Origin: Candidatus Omnitrophota bacterium
GTDB taxonomy: Bacteria > Omnitrophota > Gorgyraeia > Gygaellales > Profunditerraquicolaceae
Assembly (NCBI GenBank): GCA_028717045.1
Contig: JAQUON010000028.1
Location: forward strand, 1-13,565
Direction: 5' to 3'
Length of the DNA: 13,565 nucleotides
Part shown: positions 4,876 through 13,021 of the stretch, one piece after another
Numbering within the stretch: position 1 is the stretch's first letter
Layout: every line of letters starts with the position of its first letter
Program-made: the position numbers and the translations under genes
Notes under the pieces: generated by a model
The model's database searches: none
What the model was told of the DNA's origin: nothing
What the model saw: the letters and a program-made list of their open reading frames with translations, nothing else

Positions 4876-6672
4876 TCAGATTTTCAAGACCTCCAAAAAC
4901 GCCTCTTGCGGTATTTCGACTTTTCCAAATTGTTTCAGCCGTTTTTTGCCCTTCTTCTGGATGTCCCAAAGTTTTCTCTTGCGCGTGATGTCTCCTCCGT
5001 AACATTTACTCGTCACGTGCTTACCGACTGCCCTCACCTTTTCGGAGGCAAGGATCTGGCCGCCGACTGCCGCCTGGACCGACACCTCAAACAACTGGCG
5101 GGGGATGAGCTCTTTGAGCTTCGCAACCAAGGCGTGGGCTTTGGTTGCTGCCTTGTCTTTATGGATAAGCGAAGAGAACGCGTCACAAATCCTGGTATTA
5201 ATCAATATATCGAGTTTCACTAGCTTGGTAGGAAAATAATCGTTGAACTCATAATCAATGGAGCCGTAGCCTTTGGTGAGAGACTTAACTTTGTCATAAA
5301 AATCGACTATAATTTCGGAAAGCGGTATATCGAAGTTCAACTCAACCCGGTCTGCCCCGAGAAACTTCTTTGACTTAAAAACCCCCCGGCGTGATTTCAC
5401 CAATTCGCACACTGCCTCAATGCTGTCAATAGGCACGATCATCAGAAGGCTCACGAAAGGTTCGAAAGATTCCTCTATATCCTGCGAAGAAGGAAACTCT
5501 GCCGGAGTATCCACGTCCATTAATTCGCCGGTCTTGCGTTTAATACGGTAGACCACATTAGGGACAGTCAAAATGAGATTAAGGCCGTATTCCCTTTCCA
5601 GGCGCTCCTGGACTATTTCCATATGCAAAAGCCCCAGGAATCCGCAGCGAAAACCTGAACCAAAAGACTGGCTGTTCTCCGGCTCAAATACAAACGACGC
5701 ATCCGAAAGCTTCAGTTTATCAATTGCGTCCCTAAGTTCGGGAAAATCGCCGGGATTAACCGGGTAGATGCCGCAGAATACAAGCGGCTTTAATGTGCGG
5801 TAACCGGGCAGGGCCTGCTGGCAGGGCCTTGAGTTATCGGTCACCGTATCTCCGATAATGATTTCCCTGGGGTCGCGTATGTTGGCGGTTAAATAGCCGA
5901 CTTCACCGCAGGAAAGCGAATCAACCTTGGAATATTTGAGGTCTTTAAATACCCCTAACTCTTCGATTTTGTAAGTCTTGCCGGAATACATGAGTTTAAG
6001 CTGTGTAGCGTAATCTATGGTACCGTCAAAGACCCTGACAAAAACGACCACTCCTTTAAAAGTATCGTAACGACAATCGAATACAAGCGCCTTGAGCGGG
6101 TTAACAGACTCACCCGACGGGCAGGGAACGACTTCTATTATCTTCTCAAGGATTTCCTGGATCCCGATACCTTCTTTGGCAGAAGCCAGAAGGATATCAT
6201 GCTCCTTAAATCCCAGGACCGAAGTAATCTGGCTCTTCGTGCGTTCAATATCGGCATTGCTAAGGTCTATTTTATTAATTACGGGGATGATAGAAAGATA
6301 ATTCTCGATTGCTAAATAGTAATTGGCAACTGTCTGTGCCTCTATGCCCTGGCCTGCATCGACTACTAACACCGCGCCCTCGCACGCTGCCAGAGATTTT
6401 GATACCTCGTAGGTAAAATCGACGTGGCCCGGGGTATCAATGAGGTTCATGGTGTATTCCCTGCCGCTTAACGCACGGTACTGCAACCTCACCGTCGATG
6501 CCTTGATCGTAATACCCCTCTCTCTCTCCAGGTCCATATCATCCAACACCTGTCCCTGCAGATGGTTTTTATCGAGTGCGCCGGTAAGCACAAGGATCCT
6601 GTCTGCCAGGGTAGACTTACCGTGGTCGATATGCGCAATGATGCTGAAATTGCGAATTAACGTCTTGTCCAT
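4876..6672 (-). CDS. lepA: Elongation factor 4 (LepA), ribosomal GTPase
   Basis: LepA/EF4 is a translational GTPase related to EF-G that acts on the ribosome in back-translocation or initiation-linked assembly. The GTPase motifs are intact: AHIDHGKS (13-20), RGIT (52-55), DTPGH (79-83), NKID (133-136) and an SAKEG G5 box near 163. The EF4-specific C-terminal domain is present, with GGDITRKRKLWDIQKKGKKR near the end. The 598 residues match the family. The start ATG, with AAGG a few bases upstream, lies inside the end of cmk (16-nt overlap). Nothing unusual is seen in the active site. Confidence 0.97.
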   Translation of the reverse strand: MDKTLIRNFSIIAHIDHGKSTLADRILVLTGALDKNHLQGQVLDDMDLERERGITIKASTVRLQYRALSGREYTMNLIDTPGHVDFTYEVSKSLAACEGAVLVVDAGQGIEAQTVANYYLAIENYLSIIPVINKIDLSNADIERTKSQITSVLGFKEHDILLASAKEGIGIQEILEKIIEVVPCPSGESVNPLKALVFDCRYDTFKGVVVFVRVFDGTIDYATQLKLMYSGKTYKIEELGVFKDLKYSKVDSLSCGEVGYLTANIRDPREIIIGDTVTDNSRPCQQALPGYRTLKPLVFCGIYPVNPGDFPELRDAIDKLKLSDASFVFEPENSQSFGSGFRCGFLGLLHMEIVQERLEREYGLNLILTVPNVVYRIKRKTGELMDVDTPAEFPSSQDIEESFEPFVSLLMIVPIDSIEAVCELVKSRRGVFKSKKFLGADRVELNFDIPLSEIIVDFYDKVKSLTKGYGSIDYEFNDYFPTKLVKLDILINTRICDAFSSLIHKDKAATKAHALVAKLKELIPRQLFEVSVQAAVGGQILASEKVRAVGKHVTSKCYGGDITRKRKLWDIQKKGKKRLKQFGKVEIPQEAFLEVLKI

Positions 6673-7346
6673 ATCGGTGACCTTGCGCTTCTACGCAGTG
6701 CGCCTGCTAACGCACGCACAACTTCAGAAATGGTCATTTTGGTAGTATCGATATATATGGCATCGGCTGCTCTTCTTAAGGGGGCGCATTTCCTCGTCGA
6801 GTCAATCGTATCGCGGTTACGCAAATCAACGGAGATATTTTTAAGAGTGACTCCCGGCATGCCAAGCGCCTTTAATTCCTTATAACGCCTTTTTACCCGT
6901 TCGCTAAACCGGGCGTCCAGGAAAAATTTCTTGTCGGCATCGGGAAATACCACGGTTCCGATATCCCTTCCGTCAAGCACGCTGTCCTTTTCCCTGCCCA
7001 GCCTTCTCTGCAAGCTCAGCATAATTTTCCGTATGTCTTTAATCTTTGCGATATCGGAAACGAAGCGGGTAACACCAGGCGAGCGGATATCCGCCGAAAC
7101 ATCGCGGCCATCGAGCAATACCCTTAAAGAACCGTCCTTGGTATATGCCAGGTCGAGTAACGTATCCTGAGCCATTGCAACGAGGGCCTTTGTATTGCGC
7201 GTCTTAATTCCCCGCTCTATAGCCTTCAAGGTCAATGCGCGATACATTGCCCCGGTATCTATGTACGTAAAACTAAGTTTCTTTGCCAACAGTTTCGCAA
7301 TGGTGCTCTTACCTGCGCCCGCCGGACCGTCTATTGCGATAACCAT
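6657..7346 (-). CDS. cmk: Cytidylate kinase (CMP/dCMP kinase)
   Basis: This cytoplasmic kinase phosphorylates CMP and dCMP with ATP in pyrimidine nucleotide salvage and synthesis. The P-loop GPAGAGKST (7-15) opens the protein. It is followed by DTGAMYRALT (31-40), the substrate-binding DGRDIGTVVFPDA (125-137) and the lid and distal motif RNRDTIDSTRKCAPLRRAAD (176-195). The length of 229 is normal. The gene overlaps tyrA by 38 nt at its start and lepA by 16 nt at its end. In many bacteria cmk follows aroA; here it follows tyrA directly. The C-terminal tail after about residue 215 is arginine-rich, perhaps because it also encodes the beginning of lepA in another frame. Confidence 0.95.
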   Translation of the reverse strand: MVIAIDGPAGAGKSTIAKLLAKKLSFTYIDTGAMYRALTLKAIERGIKTRNTKALVAMAQDTLLDLAYTKDGSLRVLLDGRDVSADIRSPGVTRFVSDIAKIKDIRKIMLSLQRRLGREKDSVLDGRDIGTVVFPDADKKFFLDARFSERVKRRYKELKALGMPGVTLKNISVDLRNRDTIDSTRKCAPLRRAADAIYIDTTKMTISEVVRALAGALRRSARSPIWTRR

Positions 7347-8172
7347 CTAATAACTCTCTTTTGAATTTGGCGTCCCTAAAGATGCGTTCGAGCAATTTAG
7401 CTTGATTTCTTTTTGCCGCAGACTTGACCCTTGAAAGCATCCTTTCAAATACGCCGATTGACCGTATGATGTTGTTTGAATTGCTCAAAAGGATGTCGCG
7501 CCAAAGAATGCTGTCTGAAGCAGCGACGCGCGTAGCTTCTTTTAGGCTCGCAGGGGCATACCGCAGAAGCGTCGCCGGGACAGCTGCCATAAGGCAAAAA
7601 GCGACGACATGAGGAAGGTGGCTGATAAAAGCCAGCATCTTATCGTGGGCAGAAGGGCTCATTTCCACTATATCTGCGCCAATGCTTCGCCATAGTTTTT
7701 TTACCACGCGCAGGGCCTTTGTGTCCGTCTTGCTAGTAGGGGTGAGAATACAGAGAGAGTTTTTAAATAAGCCCGCCTCTGCATACGCCACTCCTCTTTT
7801 TTCGGAACCGGCCAAAGGGTGCGTGCCTACGTAGCGTGTAAACGCCTTATCGCAACGCTGTGCGATGGCTTCTTTTGTGCTGCCGACATCAATGACAATA
7901 CAATCACCGGGAATGATCCGGGCAATTGCAGAAGAAAGTTTTTCTATTGTACGTACAGGCGTCGCAATGACCAGGAGGTCTGCGTTTTTAATAATGCGCA
8001 GGTCTTGCGACCCTTCGTCAATCATGCCTTTTTTCTTAGCGCGCAGAAGCGTTTCTTTGTGACGGCTTACCCCCACCACGCATTCGGCCAGGCCATGCCT
8101 CTTAATAGCCGAGGCGATGGAGCCGCCGATGAGCCCGGTTCCTACAATTGCAACTTTTCTGAAAAGCTTCAT
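7309..8172 (-). CDS. tyrA: Prephenate (or arogenate) dehydrogenase
   Basis: TyrA oxidatively decarboxylates prephenate (or arogenate) with NAD(P), the tyrosine branch of aromatic synthesis. A Rossmann motif GTGLIGGS (11-18) binds the dinucleotide. DVGSTK (95-100), GTHPLAGSEKRG (116-127) and SHLPH (184-188) belong to the family active site, followed by the helical C-terminal domain with DSILWRDILLSN (220-231). At 287 residues it ends after that domain and has no C-terminal ACT domain, so tyrosine feedback of the kind seen in longer homologues is not apparent. Its ATG directly follows the aroF stop (TAAATG), and its last 38 nt overlap cmk. Substrate choice between prephenate and arogenate cannot be told from sequence. 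Confidence 0.94.
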   Translation of the reverse strand: MKLFRKVAIVGTGLIGGSIASAIKRHGLAECVVGVSRHKETLLRAKKKGMIDEGSQDLRIIKNADLLVIATPVRTIEKLSSAIARIIPGDCIVIDVGSTKEAIAQRCDKAFTRYVGTHPLAGSEKRGVAYAEAGLFKNSLCILTPTSKTDTKALRVVKKLWRSIGADIVEMSPSAHDKMLAFISHLPHVVAFCLMAAVPATLLRYAPASLKEATRVAASDSILWRDILLSNSNNIIRSIGVFERMLSRVKSAAKRNQAKLLERIFRDAKFKRELLDGYRNRRSGGRR

Positions 8173-9189
8173 TTATATTTCTCTCCCGATAGCTTTCACC
8201 AAAATCCTTAATTCCTGCATAAGGTTTGAGAAATTCGAAGGCAAAAGAGACTGGGCGCCGTCGGATAGCGCGTCTTCCGGATGGCTATGCACCTCGATGA
8301 TCAACCCGTCTGCCCCCGCAGCAACTGCTGCCTTGGCCAGCGGCGGAACCAACCCCCATTTCCCTGCCGCATGGCTGGGATCGGCAATAATCGGCAGGTG
8401 AGATAACATTTTCACCGAGGGGATAGCGCTCACATCAAGCGTATTGCGCGTAAATTCTTCAAACGTCCTGATCCCTCTTTCGCATAGAATCACATTAAAG
8501 TTTCCTCCGGCCAAAATATACTCGGCAGACATAAGCAGTTCTTTAATCGTAGAGGAGAGGCCGCGCTTAAGCACAACCGGTTTCTTAGTCAAACCGACCT
8601 CTTTAAGAAGGTTAAAATTCTGCATATTGCGTGCGCCGATCTGTAAAATATCTACGTGTGCGGCGACCAGTTCTACGTCGCGGGGATCCATAATCTCGCT
8701 TATAGTCACTAAGCCCAAATCCTTGCCTACCTGCGCCAGGTGCTTTAAGCCCTCCTCCCCCAGCCCTTGGAATGCGTAAGGAGAAGTGCGAGGCTTAAAA
8801 GCGCCTCCCCTTAATACTACTGCCCCTGCTTTTTTCGCCTCTTTGGCAATTTCATACAACGTATCTATGTTTTCAACGGCACAAGGCCCTGCCATGACCA
8901 CTACTTTCTTATCGCCAATCCTGACCCCTTTGCCTACCTCTACCACAGAATCTTTCCGCTGGAATTCCCTCGATACGAGGCGATAAGGAGCAAGAACGGG
9001 AATTACCCGCTCAACTCCCGGGAATACCTCAAGCGGGGTAACCCGCAACACATCTTCAGGGCCGATAACGCCGATTATTGTGCGCTCCGTGCCCTTGGAG
9101 ATGTGCGGAGTAAGCCCAAGCTTCTTTACTTTTTCGACAAGATGGTTAATCTGCTCTTCGGATGCCTCTGGTCTCAATACGATAATCAT
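8173..9189 (-). CDS. aroF: 3-deoxy-7-phosphoheptulonate (DAHP) synthase with N-terminal regulatory domain
   Basis: DAHP synthase joins phosphoenolpyruvate and erythrose-4-phosphate, the first step of the shikimate pathway. The protein is of the type I-beta (Thermotoga/Bacillus) kind. A ferredoxin-like N-terminal domain (about 1-70) probably mediates feedback inhibition, followed by a TIM barrel. Landmarks are GPCAVE (101-106), the phosphoenolpyruvate-binding RGGAFKPRTSPYAFQG (127-142), then further on IGARNMQNF, KRG, CERG, DPSHAAGK and the metal-binding EVHSHPEDALSDGAQ segment. The length of 338 is normal for this type. It lies 15 bp after hisC with a GAGAGGT ribosome binding site and abuts tyrA. 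Which aromatic amino acid inhibits it cannot be read from the sequence. Confidence 0.95.
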   Translation of the reverse strand: MIIVLRPEASEEQINHLVEKVKKLGLTPHISKGTERTIIGVIGPEDVLRVTPLEVFPGVERVIPVLAPYRLVSREFQRKDSVVEVGKGVRIGDKKVVVMAGPCAVENIDTLYEIAKEAKKAGAVVLRGGAFKPRTSPYAFQGLGEEGLKHLAQVGKDLGLVTISEIMDPRDVELVAAHVDILQIGARNMQNFNLLKEVGLTKKPVVLKRGLSSTIKELLMSAEYILAGGNFNVILCERGIRTFEEFTRNTLDVSAIPSVKMLSHLPIIADPSHAAGKWGLVPPLAKAAVAAGADGLIIEVHSHPEDALSDGAQSLLPSNFSNLMQELRILVKAIGREI

Positions 9190-9204
9190 AGCCTACCTCT
9201 CTGC

Positions 9205-10284
9205 TTATACTGCTTTTTTGAGGGCGTTGATACATTTTCTATTCTCATCCATTGTGCCGACGGTTATCCTGATGTAATCTTTGAGCCCGTATTGCTGCAT
9301 ATCCCTTACGATCACTCCGCGTGTAAGCATCTTTTTAAAAACTTCAATCCCGCTTTTTTCAACATTGACGAGGATAAAATTAGCCACGGACGGCACATAG
9401 GCAAGGCCCATCGCGTCAAGCGAGTCATACAAATACTGCTTGCCTGCCCAGATAGCCTTTTTTGTTTTCCGCAGAAACCCTCTATCCCCCAGGCTTGCCA
9501 GCGCAGCAGCCTGAGCGAGCGAATTCACATTAAAAGGCTGCCTCACTTTCTCCATGCATGCGCAGAATTCGGAATTGGCAATCGCAAAGCCGATACGCAA
9601 ACCTGCCAAGCCGTAGGCCTTTGAAAATGTTTTCAACAAAACGACATTCCTTGTCTTGTAATAGCTGACGCTTTCGGGAAAATCACCCACATCAATAAAT
9701 GTATCATAGGCCTCATCCAGCACCACCACGACATCTTTCGGAATGGCATTAAGAAACGCGTCGAGTTCTTTCTTGTTCACATACGTACCCGTCGGGTTAT
9801 TAGGATTGGCAATGAAAATAAGCTTGGTCTTGCTGTTAATTACCCTACGGATGCCTTCTAAGTCATACTTGAAATCTTTAAGGGCTACGAGGACCACCTT
9901 TCTTGCATTGACGCCTGCGATAATCGCGTATTCAAGAAAAGTAGTAGCAGAAGTAATGATATTCTCATCATACTCGACGAATGTTTTTATGACCACATCG
10001 ATGAGCTCGTCGGAACCGTTGCCCAACACGAGGTTAGACGGAGAAACTCCGAATGCACAAGAAAGCTTTTGCTTCAAATAGTAGCCGTTGCTATCGGGAT
10101 AACGGTTCAGGCCCTTTGAATTTTTCAAAATAGCTTTCAGCGCCTTCGGTGAGACGCCGAGAGGATTTTCGTTTGAGGCAAGCTTGATGATACCCCGTAA
10201 GCTTAGCTCTCTTCTGGTCTCCTCAATCGGCTTACCCGCCTTATAGGGGGTTATCTTTCGTATATCTTCTCTCACTATGCCCAT
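9205..10284 (-). CDS. hisC: Histidinol-phosphate / aromatic aminotransferase (PLP-dependent)
   Basis: This is a fold-type I PLP aminotransferase of the HisC family (359 aa, normal length). Visible landmarks are SNENPLG (37-43), GNGSDE (88-93), NPNNPTG (160-166), DEAY (190-193), the PLP lysine Lys222 in TFSKAYGLAGLRIG (219-232) and Arg230. HisC makes histidinol phosphate in histidine synthesis, but members of this family often also transaminate phenylpyruvate and hydroxyphenylpyruvate. Sitting between pheA and aroF/tyrA with no other his gene nearby, this copy may well supply the final step to phenylalanine and tyrosine. Its ribosome binding site (AAGGTGA) overlaps the pheA stop region. Confidence 0.93.
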   Translation of the reverse strand: MGIVREDIRKITPYKAGKPIEETRRELSLRGIIKLASNENPLGVSPKALKAILKNSKGLNRYPDSNGYYLKQKLSCAFGVSPSNLVLGNGSDELIDVVIKTFVEYDENIITSATTFLEYAIIAGVNARKVVLVALKDFKYDLEGIRRVINSKTKLIFIANPNNPTGTYVNKKELDAFLNAIPKDVVVVLDEAYDTFIDVGDFPESVSYYKTRNVVLLKTFSKAYGLAGLRIGFAIANSEFCACMEKVRQPFNVNSLAQAAALASLGDRGFLRKTKKAIWAGKQYLYDSLDAMGLAYVPSVANFILVNVEKSGIEVFKKMLTRGVIVRDMQQYGLKDYIRITVGTMDENRKCINALKKAV

Positions 10285-10297
10285 ATATAATCACCTT

Positions 10298-11374
10298 CTA
10301 GTCTGCAACAGGGTAAGAACCAAGTACCTTGAAAAATTTTGTCTTACGCTCCACTTCATTCAGGGCCTTTTTTACCCTTGCATCGTCCTTGTGTCCGTCA
10401 AGATCAACGAAAAAGTAATAATCCCATGCCTTTTTCTTTGAAGGCCTTGACTCGATCTTTGTCAGATTGATGCGGCACTTCTTAAAAGACACAAGGATAT
10501 CGTAAAGCGCGCCGACCTTGTCCTTGATGGAAAACATAATTGAGGTCTTATCCCTTCCAGAGCGCGGGACGTCATTTTTACCGACTACCAAGAACCTGGT
10601 GATGTTGTGCGGTGAATCTTCTATGTGCGCAGCAATTACCTTAAGCGCGTATATCTTGGCTGCAAGCAAAGATGCAATGCAGGCGCTTGATTTTTCGCGA
10701 GACGCAATCTGTGCTGCACGCGTAGTACTACTGACCTCGATATTCTCGGCGTGCGGCAAATTCTCTTTCAGCCAGATCCTGCACTGGCCGAATACGTGCG
10801 GATTGGAATACACCCGTTTTATTTCCTCTTTCCTGCATTTTGCCAAAAGATTATGAGAGATGTCGAAAATAATCTGGGTTGAAATCTTCAACTCCGAATC
10901 AACGAGCATGTCCAGGGTATGGTTTACCGCACCCTCGATGGAATTCTCTACCGGAATTACTCCGTAATCGGCATTATCACGCTCTACCTCTAAAAACACA
11001 TCGGCGATGCTATGGCAGGGAATGTACTCGACCTGCGAACCGAACCGCTTCATGGCAGCTAAATGCGTGAATGTCGCCTCAGGCCCGAAATACGCCACCC
11101 TTAAAGGCGTATCCAACGCCAGGCTACCTGACATTATTTCGCGGTAAATCCCCTCAAGCGCACGGCGTCCCAACGGGCCTTTATTTGCTGCAGAAGCTTT
11201 CTTGAGAACTTCTGCCTCCCTATCCGGAGAATAGGCGCTTTTACCTGCCTTACGTTTAATACGTGCGATATCCAGGCTGATTTTGGCACGTTGATTAAGC
11301 ATTCGGACCAATGAACTATCGATCGTATCAATTTGCCGGCGCAGATTCTTTATGTTCATTTTCTTGCTCTCCAT
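10298..11374 (-). CDS. pheA: Bifunctional chorismate mutase / prephenate dehydratase (P-protein)
   Basis: This enzyme turns chorismate into prephenate and then phenylpyruvate. The domains are in the usual order: AroQ-type chorismate mutase (about 8-88, with Arg29, Lys40 and DREAEVL at 51-57), then prephenate dehydratase (92-270). The dehydratase shows GPEATFTH (97-104), PVENSIEGAVNHTLD (141-155) and TRF (259-261). An ACT domain (275-355) carries the phenylalanine-binding GAL (288-290) and ESRP (308-311) motifs, so phenylalanine feedback is expected. The first ATG overlaps scpB by 47 nt. A second ATG at codon 6 (11359) has GGAG nine bases upstream and begins nearer to the conserved mutase helix, so the true start may be there. 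At 358 aa it is of usual length. Confidence 0.96.
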   Translation of the reverse strand: MESKKMNIKNLRRQIDTIDSSLVRMLNQRAKISLDIARIKRKAGKSAYSPDREAEVLKKASAANKGPLGRRALEGIYREIMSGSLALDTPLRVAYFGPEATFTHLAAMKRFGSQVEYIPCHSIADVFLEVERDNADYGVIPVENSIEGAVNHTLDMLVDSELKISTQIIFDISHNLLAKCRKEEIKRVYSNPHVFGQCRIWLKENLPHAENIEVSSTTRAAQIASREKSSACIASLLAAKIYALKVIAAHIEDSPHNITRFLVVGKNDVPRSGRDKTSIMFSIKDKVGALYDILVSFKKCRINLTKIESRPSKKKAWDYYFFVDLDGHKDDARVKKALNEVERKTKFFKVLGSYPVAD

Positions 11375-11909
11375 TTTTTTCCTGAGGTAATGTTACGTCC
11401 GACATATCAAGCTTCGGTAAATCCTCGAGCGATTTTAATCCGAAGTGCTCAAGGAATTCCCTCGTGGTTCCAAAGACATAGGGATTACCCGGGGCCTTGC
11501 GCCTTCCGGTAATACGTATCAGATTTCTTTCAAGAAGCGTCTGAATAACCCCATCGATATTGACCTGACGCAAGGATTCTATTTCAAGCCTGGTAACCGG
11601 CTGTTTATATGCAATAATCGCCAGCGTTTCAAGCGCCGGTTTCGATAATTTATCGCCCTGAGCACCTTTATGCAGTTTCTTCAAGAACACTGAAAAGTCC
11701 GGCGCCGATACCATTCTAAAACCGCCGGCAACCTCATACACGCGTATCCCTCTCTTATTCAGCTCATATTCAACCTTGAGGCTCTCAACCGATTGCCGGA
11801 CCAGTTCTGCATCGATATCAAGCGTCTTTTTTATCTGTTCGACGGTCAACGGTTTCTCGCTTACGAATAACAAAGCCTCAATCGCCGACCTGATGCCGTC
11901 TTCAGCCAT
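11328..11909 (-). CDS. scpB: Segregation and condensation protein B (ScpB)
   Basis: ScpB is the winged-helix (kite) subunit that works with ScpA and SMC in chromosome condensation. Two winged-helix domains (about 5-75 and 85-160) are visible. The family signatures are IEALLFVSEKPL (10-21) and, in the second domain, LSKPALETLAIIAYKQPVTR (88-107), followed by GRRKAPGNPYVFGTT (135-149). The C-terminal tail (165-193) is acidic and low-complexity, as is common. The ribosome binding site AGGTGA overlaps the ruvA stop; its own end overlaps pheA by 47 nt. scpA, its usual neighbour in Firmicutes, is not in the window. Confidence 0.95.
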   Translation of the reverse strand: MAEDGIRSAIEALLFVSEKPLTVEQIKKTLDIDAELVRQSVESLKVEYELNKRGIRVYEVAGGFRMVSAPDFSVFLKKLHKGAQGDKLSKPALETLAIIAYKQPVTRLEIESLRQVNIDGVIQTLLERNLIRITGRRKAPGNPYVFGTTREFLEHFGLKSLEDLPKLDMSDVTLPQEKNGEQENEHKESAPAN

Positions 11910-11915
11910 ACTAGA

Positions 11916-12542
11916 TCACCTAAGCTTTTTCTGCCTGTATAATTCGTTTAATAATTCTTCCGTGGTCTGGATTGACTTTCGGGATTCCATGGCCTTCTTA
12001 ATCATTCCAGACGCATCTGTCTTCTTATACCCTAACTGCAACAATACTGCCAATGCCTCTTCCTGAATATCTTCCTGTCCCAGGTCTTTGAACCTTGTTG
12101 CTTCATCTTTAATAAGGCCGAACTTGCCGACTTTATTCTGAAGTTTGGCAATAATTTCTTTTGCTTTCTGCTGCCCGATGCCTGGCAGTGATTGCAAAAA
12201 TGCCACATCCGCTTCGTCGATAGCCTGGGCAATTAAAGAAATCGGCTTATTGAGGGCTTTAAGGGCACCCCGGGGCCCGATACCTGAAACCGTAATGAAC
12301 GCTTCAAAAAATTCCTTTTCTACATCATTCAGGAAACCGATCAAGACGGGAACGCTGCGGGATGGCTCCATATGTTGATAATGGTATGTAATGAGACTCA
12401 CCTTCCCGTCTGCGCAAATACTGCCCTCGATCCGCTGCATCACACATGCAGGAATCAATACTTCATAGACTATCCCTGCGACATCTACTAAGAGGCCCTG
12501 AGGCTGTTTTTCGACTATTTTTCCGCATATACGCGCAATCAT
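11916..12542 (-). CDS. ruvA: Holliday junction branch migration protein RuvA
   Basis: RuvA binds four-way junctions as a tetramer and loads the RuvB motor. The 208 residues show the OB-fold domain (about 1-65) and the double helix-hairpin-helix domain with VSGIGPRGA (85-93) and LPGIGQQKA (119-127). A linker leads to the small C-terminal RuvB-contacting domain (about 158-204, EEALAVLLQLGYKKTDA). Its start overlaps the end of ruvC in an ATGA (4 nt), a translational-coupling arrangement. The acidic-pin region is not assigned here. ruvB does not follow; scpB does. Confidence 0.96.
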   Translation of the reverse strand: MIARICGKIVEKQPQGLLVDVAGIVYEVLIPACVMQRIEGSICADGKVSLITYHYQHMEPSRSVPVLIGFLNDVEKEFFEAFITVSGIGPRGALKALNKPISLIAQAIDEADVAFLQSLPGIGQQKAKEIIAKLQNKVGKFGLIKDEATRFKDLGQEDIQEEALAVLLQLGYKKTDASGMIKKAMESRKSIQTTEELLNELYRQKKLR

Positions 12543-13021
12543 ACCCTGCCCCTCAATGTGTGTGCATACGTAATCGCCAGTGCCAAGGCATCGGTGACAT
12601 CCGCATAGCGGGGAAGCGTGCGCAACCCCAGCATCGTAACAACCATTTTTTCTACCTGGAACTTCGACGCATGCCCCCTGCCCACTACCGATTTCTTAAC
12701 CCGCGTTGCCGCATATTCTACGAGGGCAAGCTTGCTTTTTGCGCACGCAAGACATACTACTCCGCGCGCCTCTCCTAACAAATACGCGGTGGTAGGATGG
12801 CGGTAGTGCGCATAAAGCTTCTCAAGCACCATTACATCGGGAACATGCTCCTTGATAAGGCGCAAGACGCCGTCGTATATCTTTTCCAGGCGCTCAGGTA
12901 AAGATTCTTTGGGAGTAGTAATAAGTGCTCCTGCCTTCAGGAGGCGCAACTGCGTGCCGTTGAAATTAATAATTCCGTAGCCGGTAATGGTTAAGGCCGG
13001 GTCAATCCCGAGTATTTTCAT
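12539..13021 (-). CDS. ruvC: Crossover junction endonuclease RuvC
   Basis: RuvC cuts Holliday junctions symmetrically. The four acidic catalytic residues of the RNase H-like fold are present: Asp7 (GIDPALTITG), Glu67 (VLEKLY), Asp141 and Asp144 (ADVTDALALAI). The GRGHASKFQV segment (114-123) matches the usual G-x-G-x-A-x-K-x-Q-V. At 160 residues it is of normal length. The ATG directly follows the yebC stop (TAAATG) and its TGA overlaps the ruvA ATG, in the common order yebC-ruvC-ruvA. The dimer-facing segment after Glu67 (EKLYAHYRHPTTAYLLGEAR) differs from the E. coli form but aligns without gaps. Confidence 0.96.
   Translation of the reverse strand: MKILGIDPALTITGYGIINFNGTQLRLLKAGALITTPKESLPERLEKIYDGVLRLIKEHVPDVMVLEKLYAHYRHPTTAYLLGEARGVVCLACAKSKLALVEYAATRVKKSVVGRGHASKFQVEKMVVTMLGLRTLPRYADVTDALALAITYAHTLRGRV

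Noticed and set aside
4741..5223. 160-codon open frame on the plus strand
   Set aside because: It is antisense to lepB and lepA, whose motifs and full lengths are certain; there is no family-like sequence and no ribosome binding site.
9103..9624. 173-codon open frame on the plus strand
   Set aside because: It is antisense to aroF and hisC and reads as a shadow of them; no recognisable domain.
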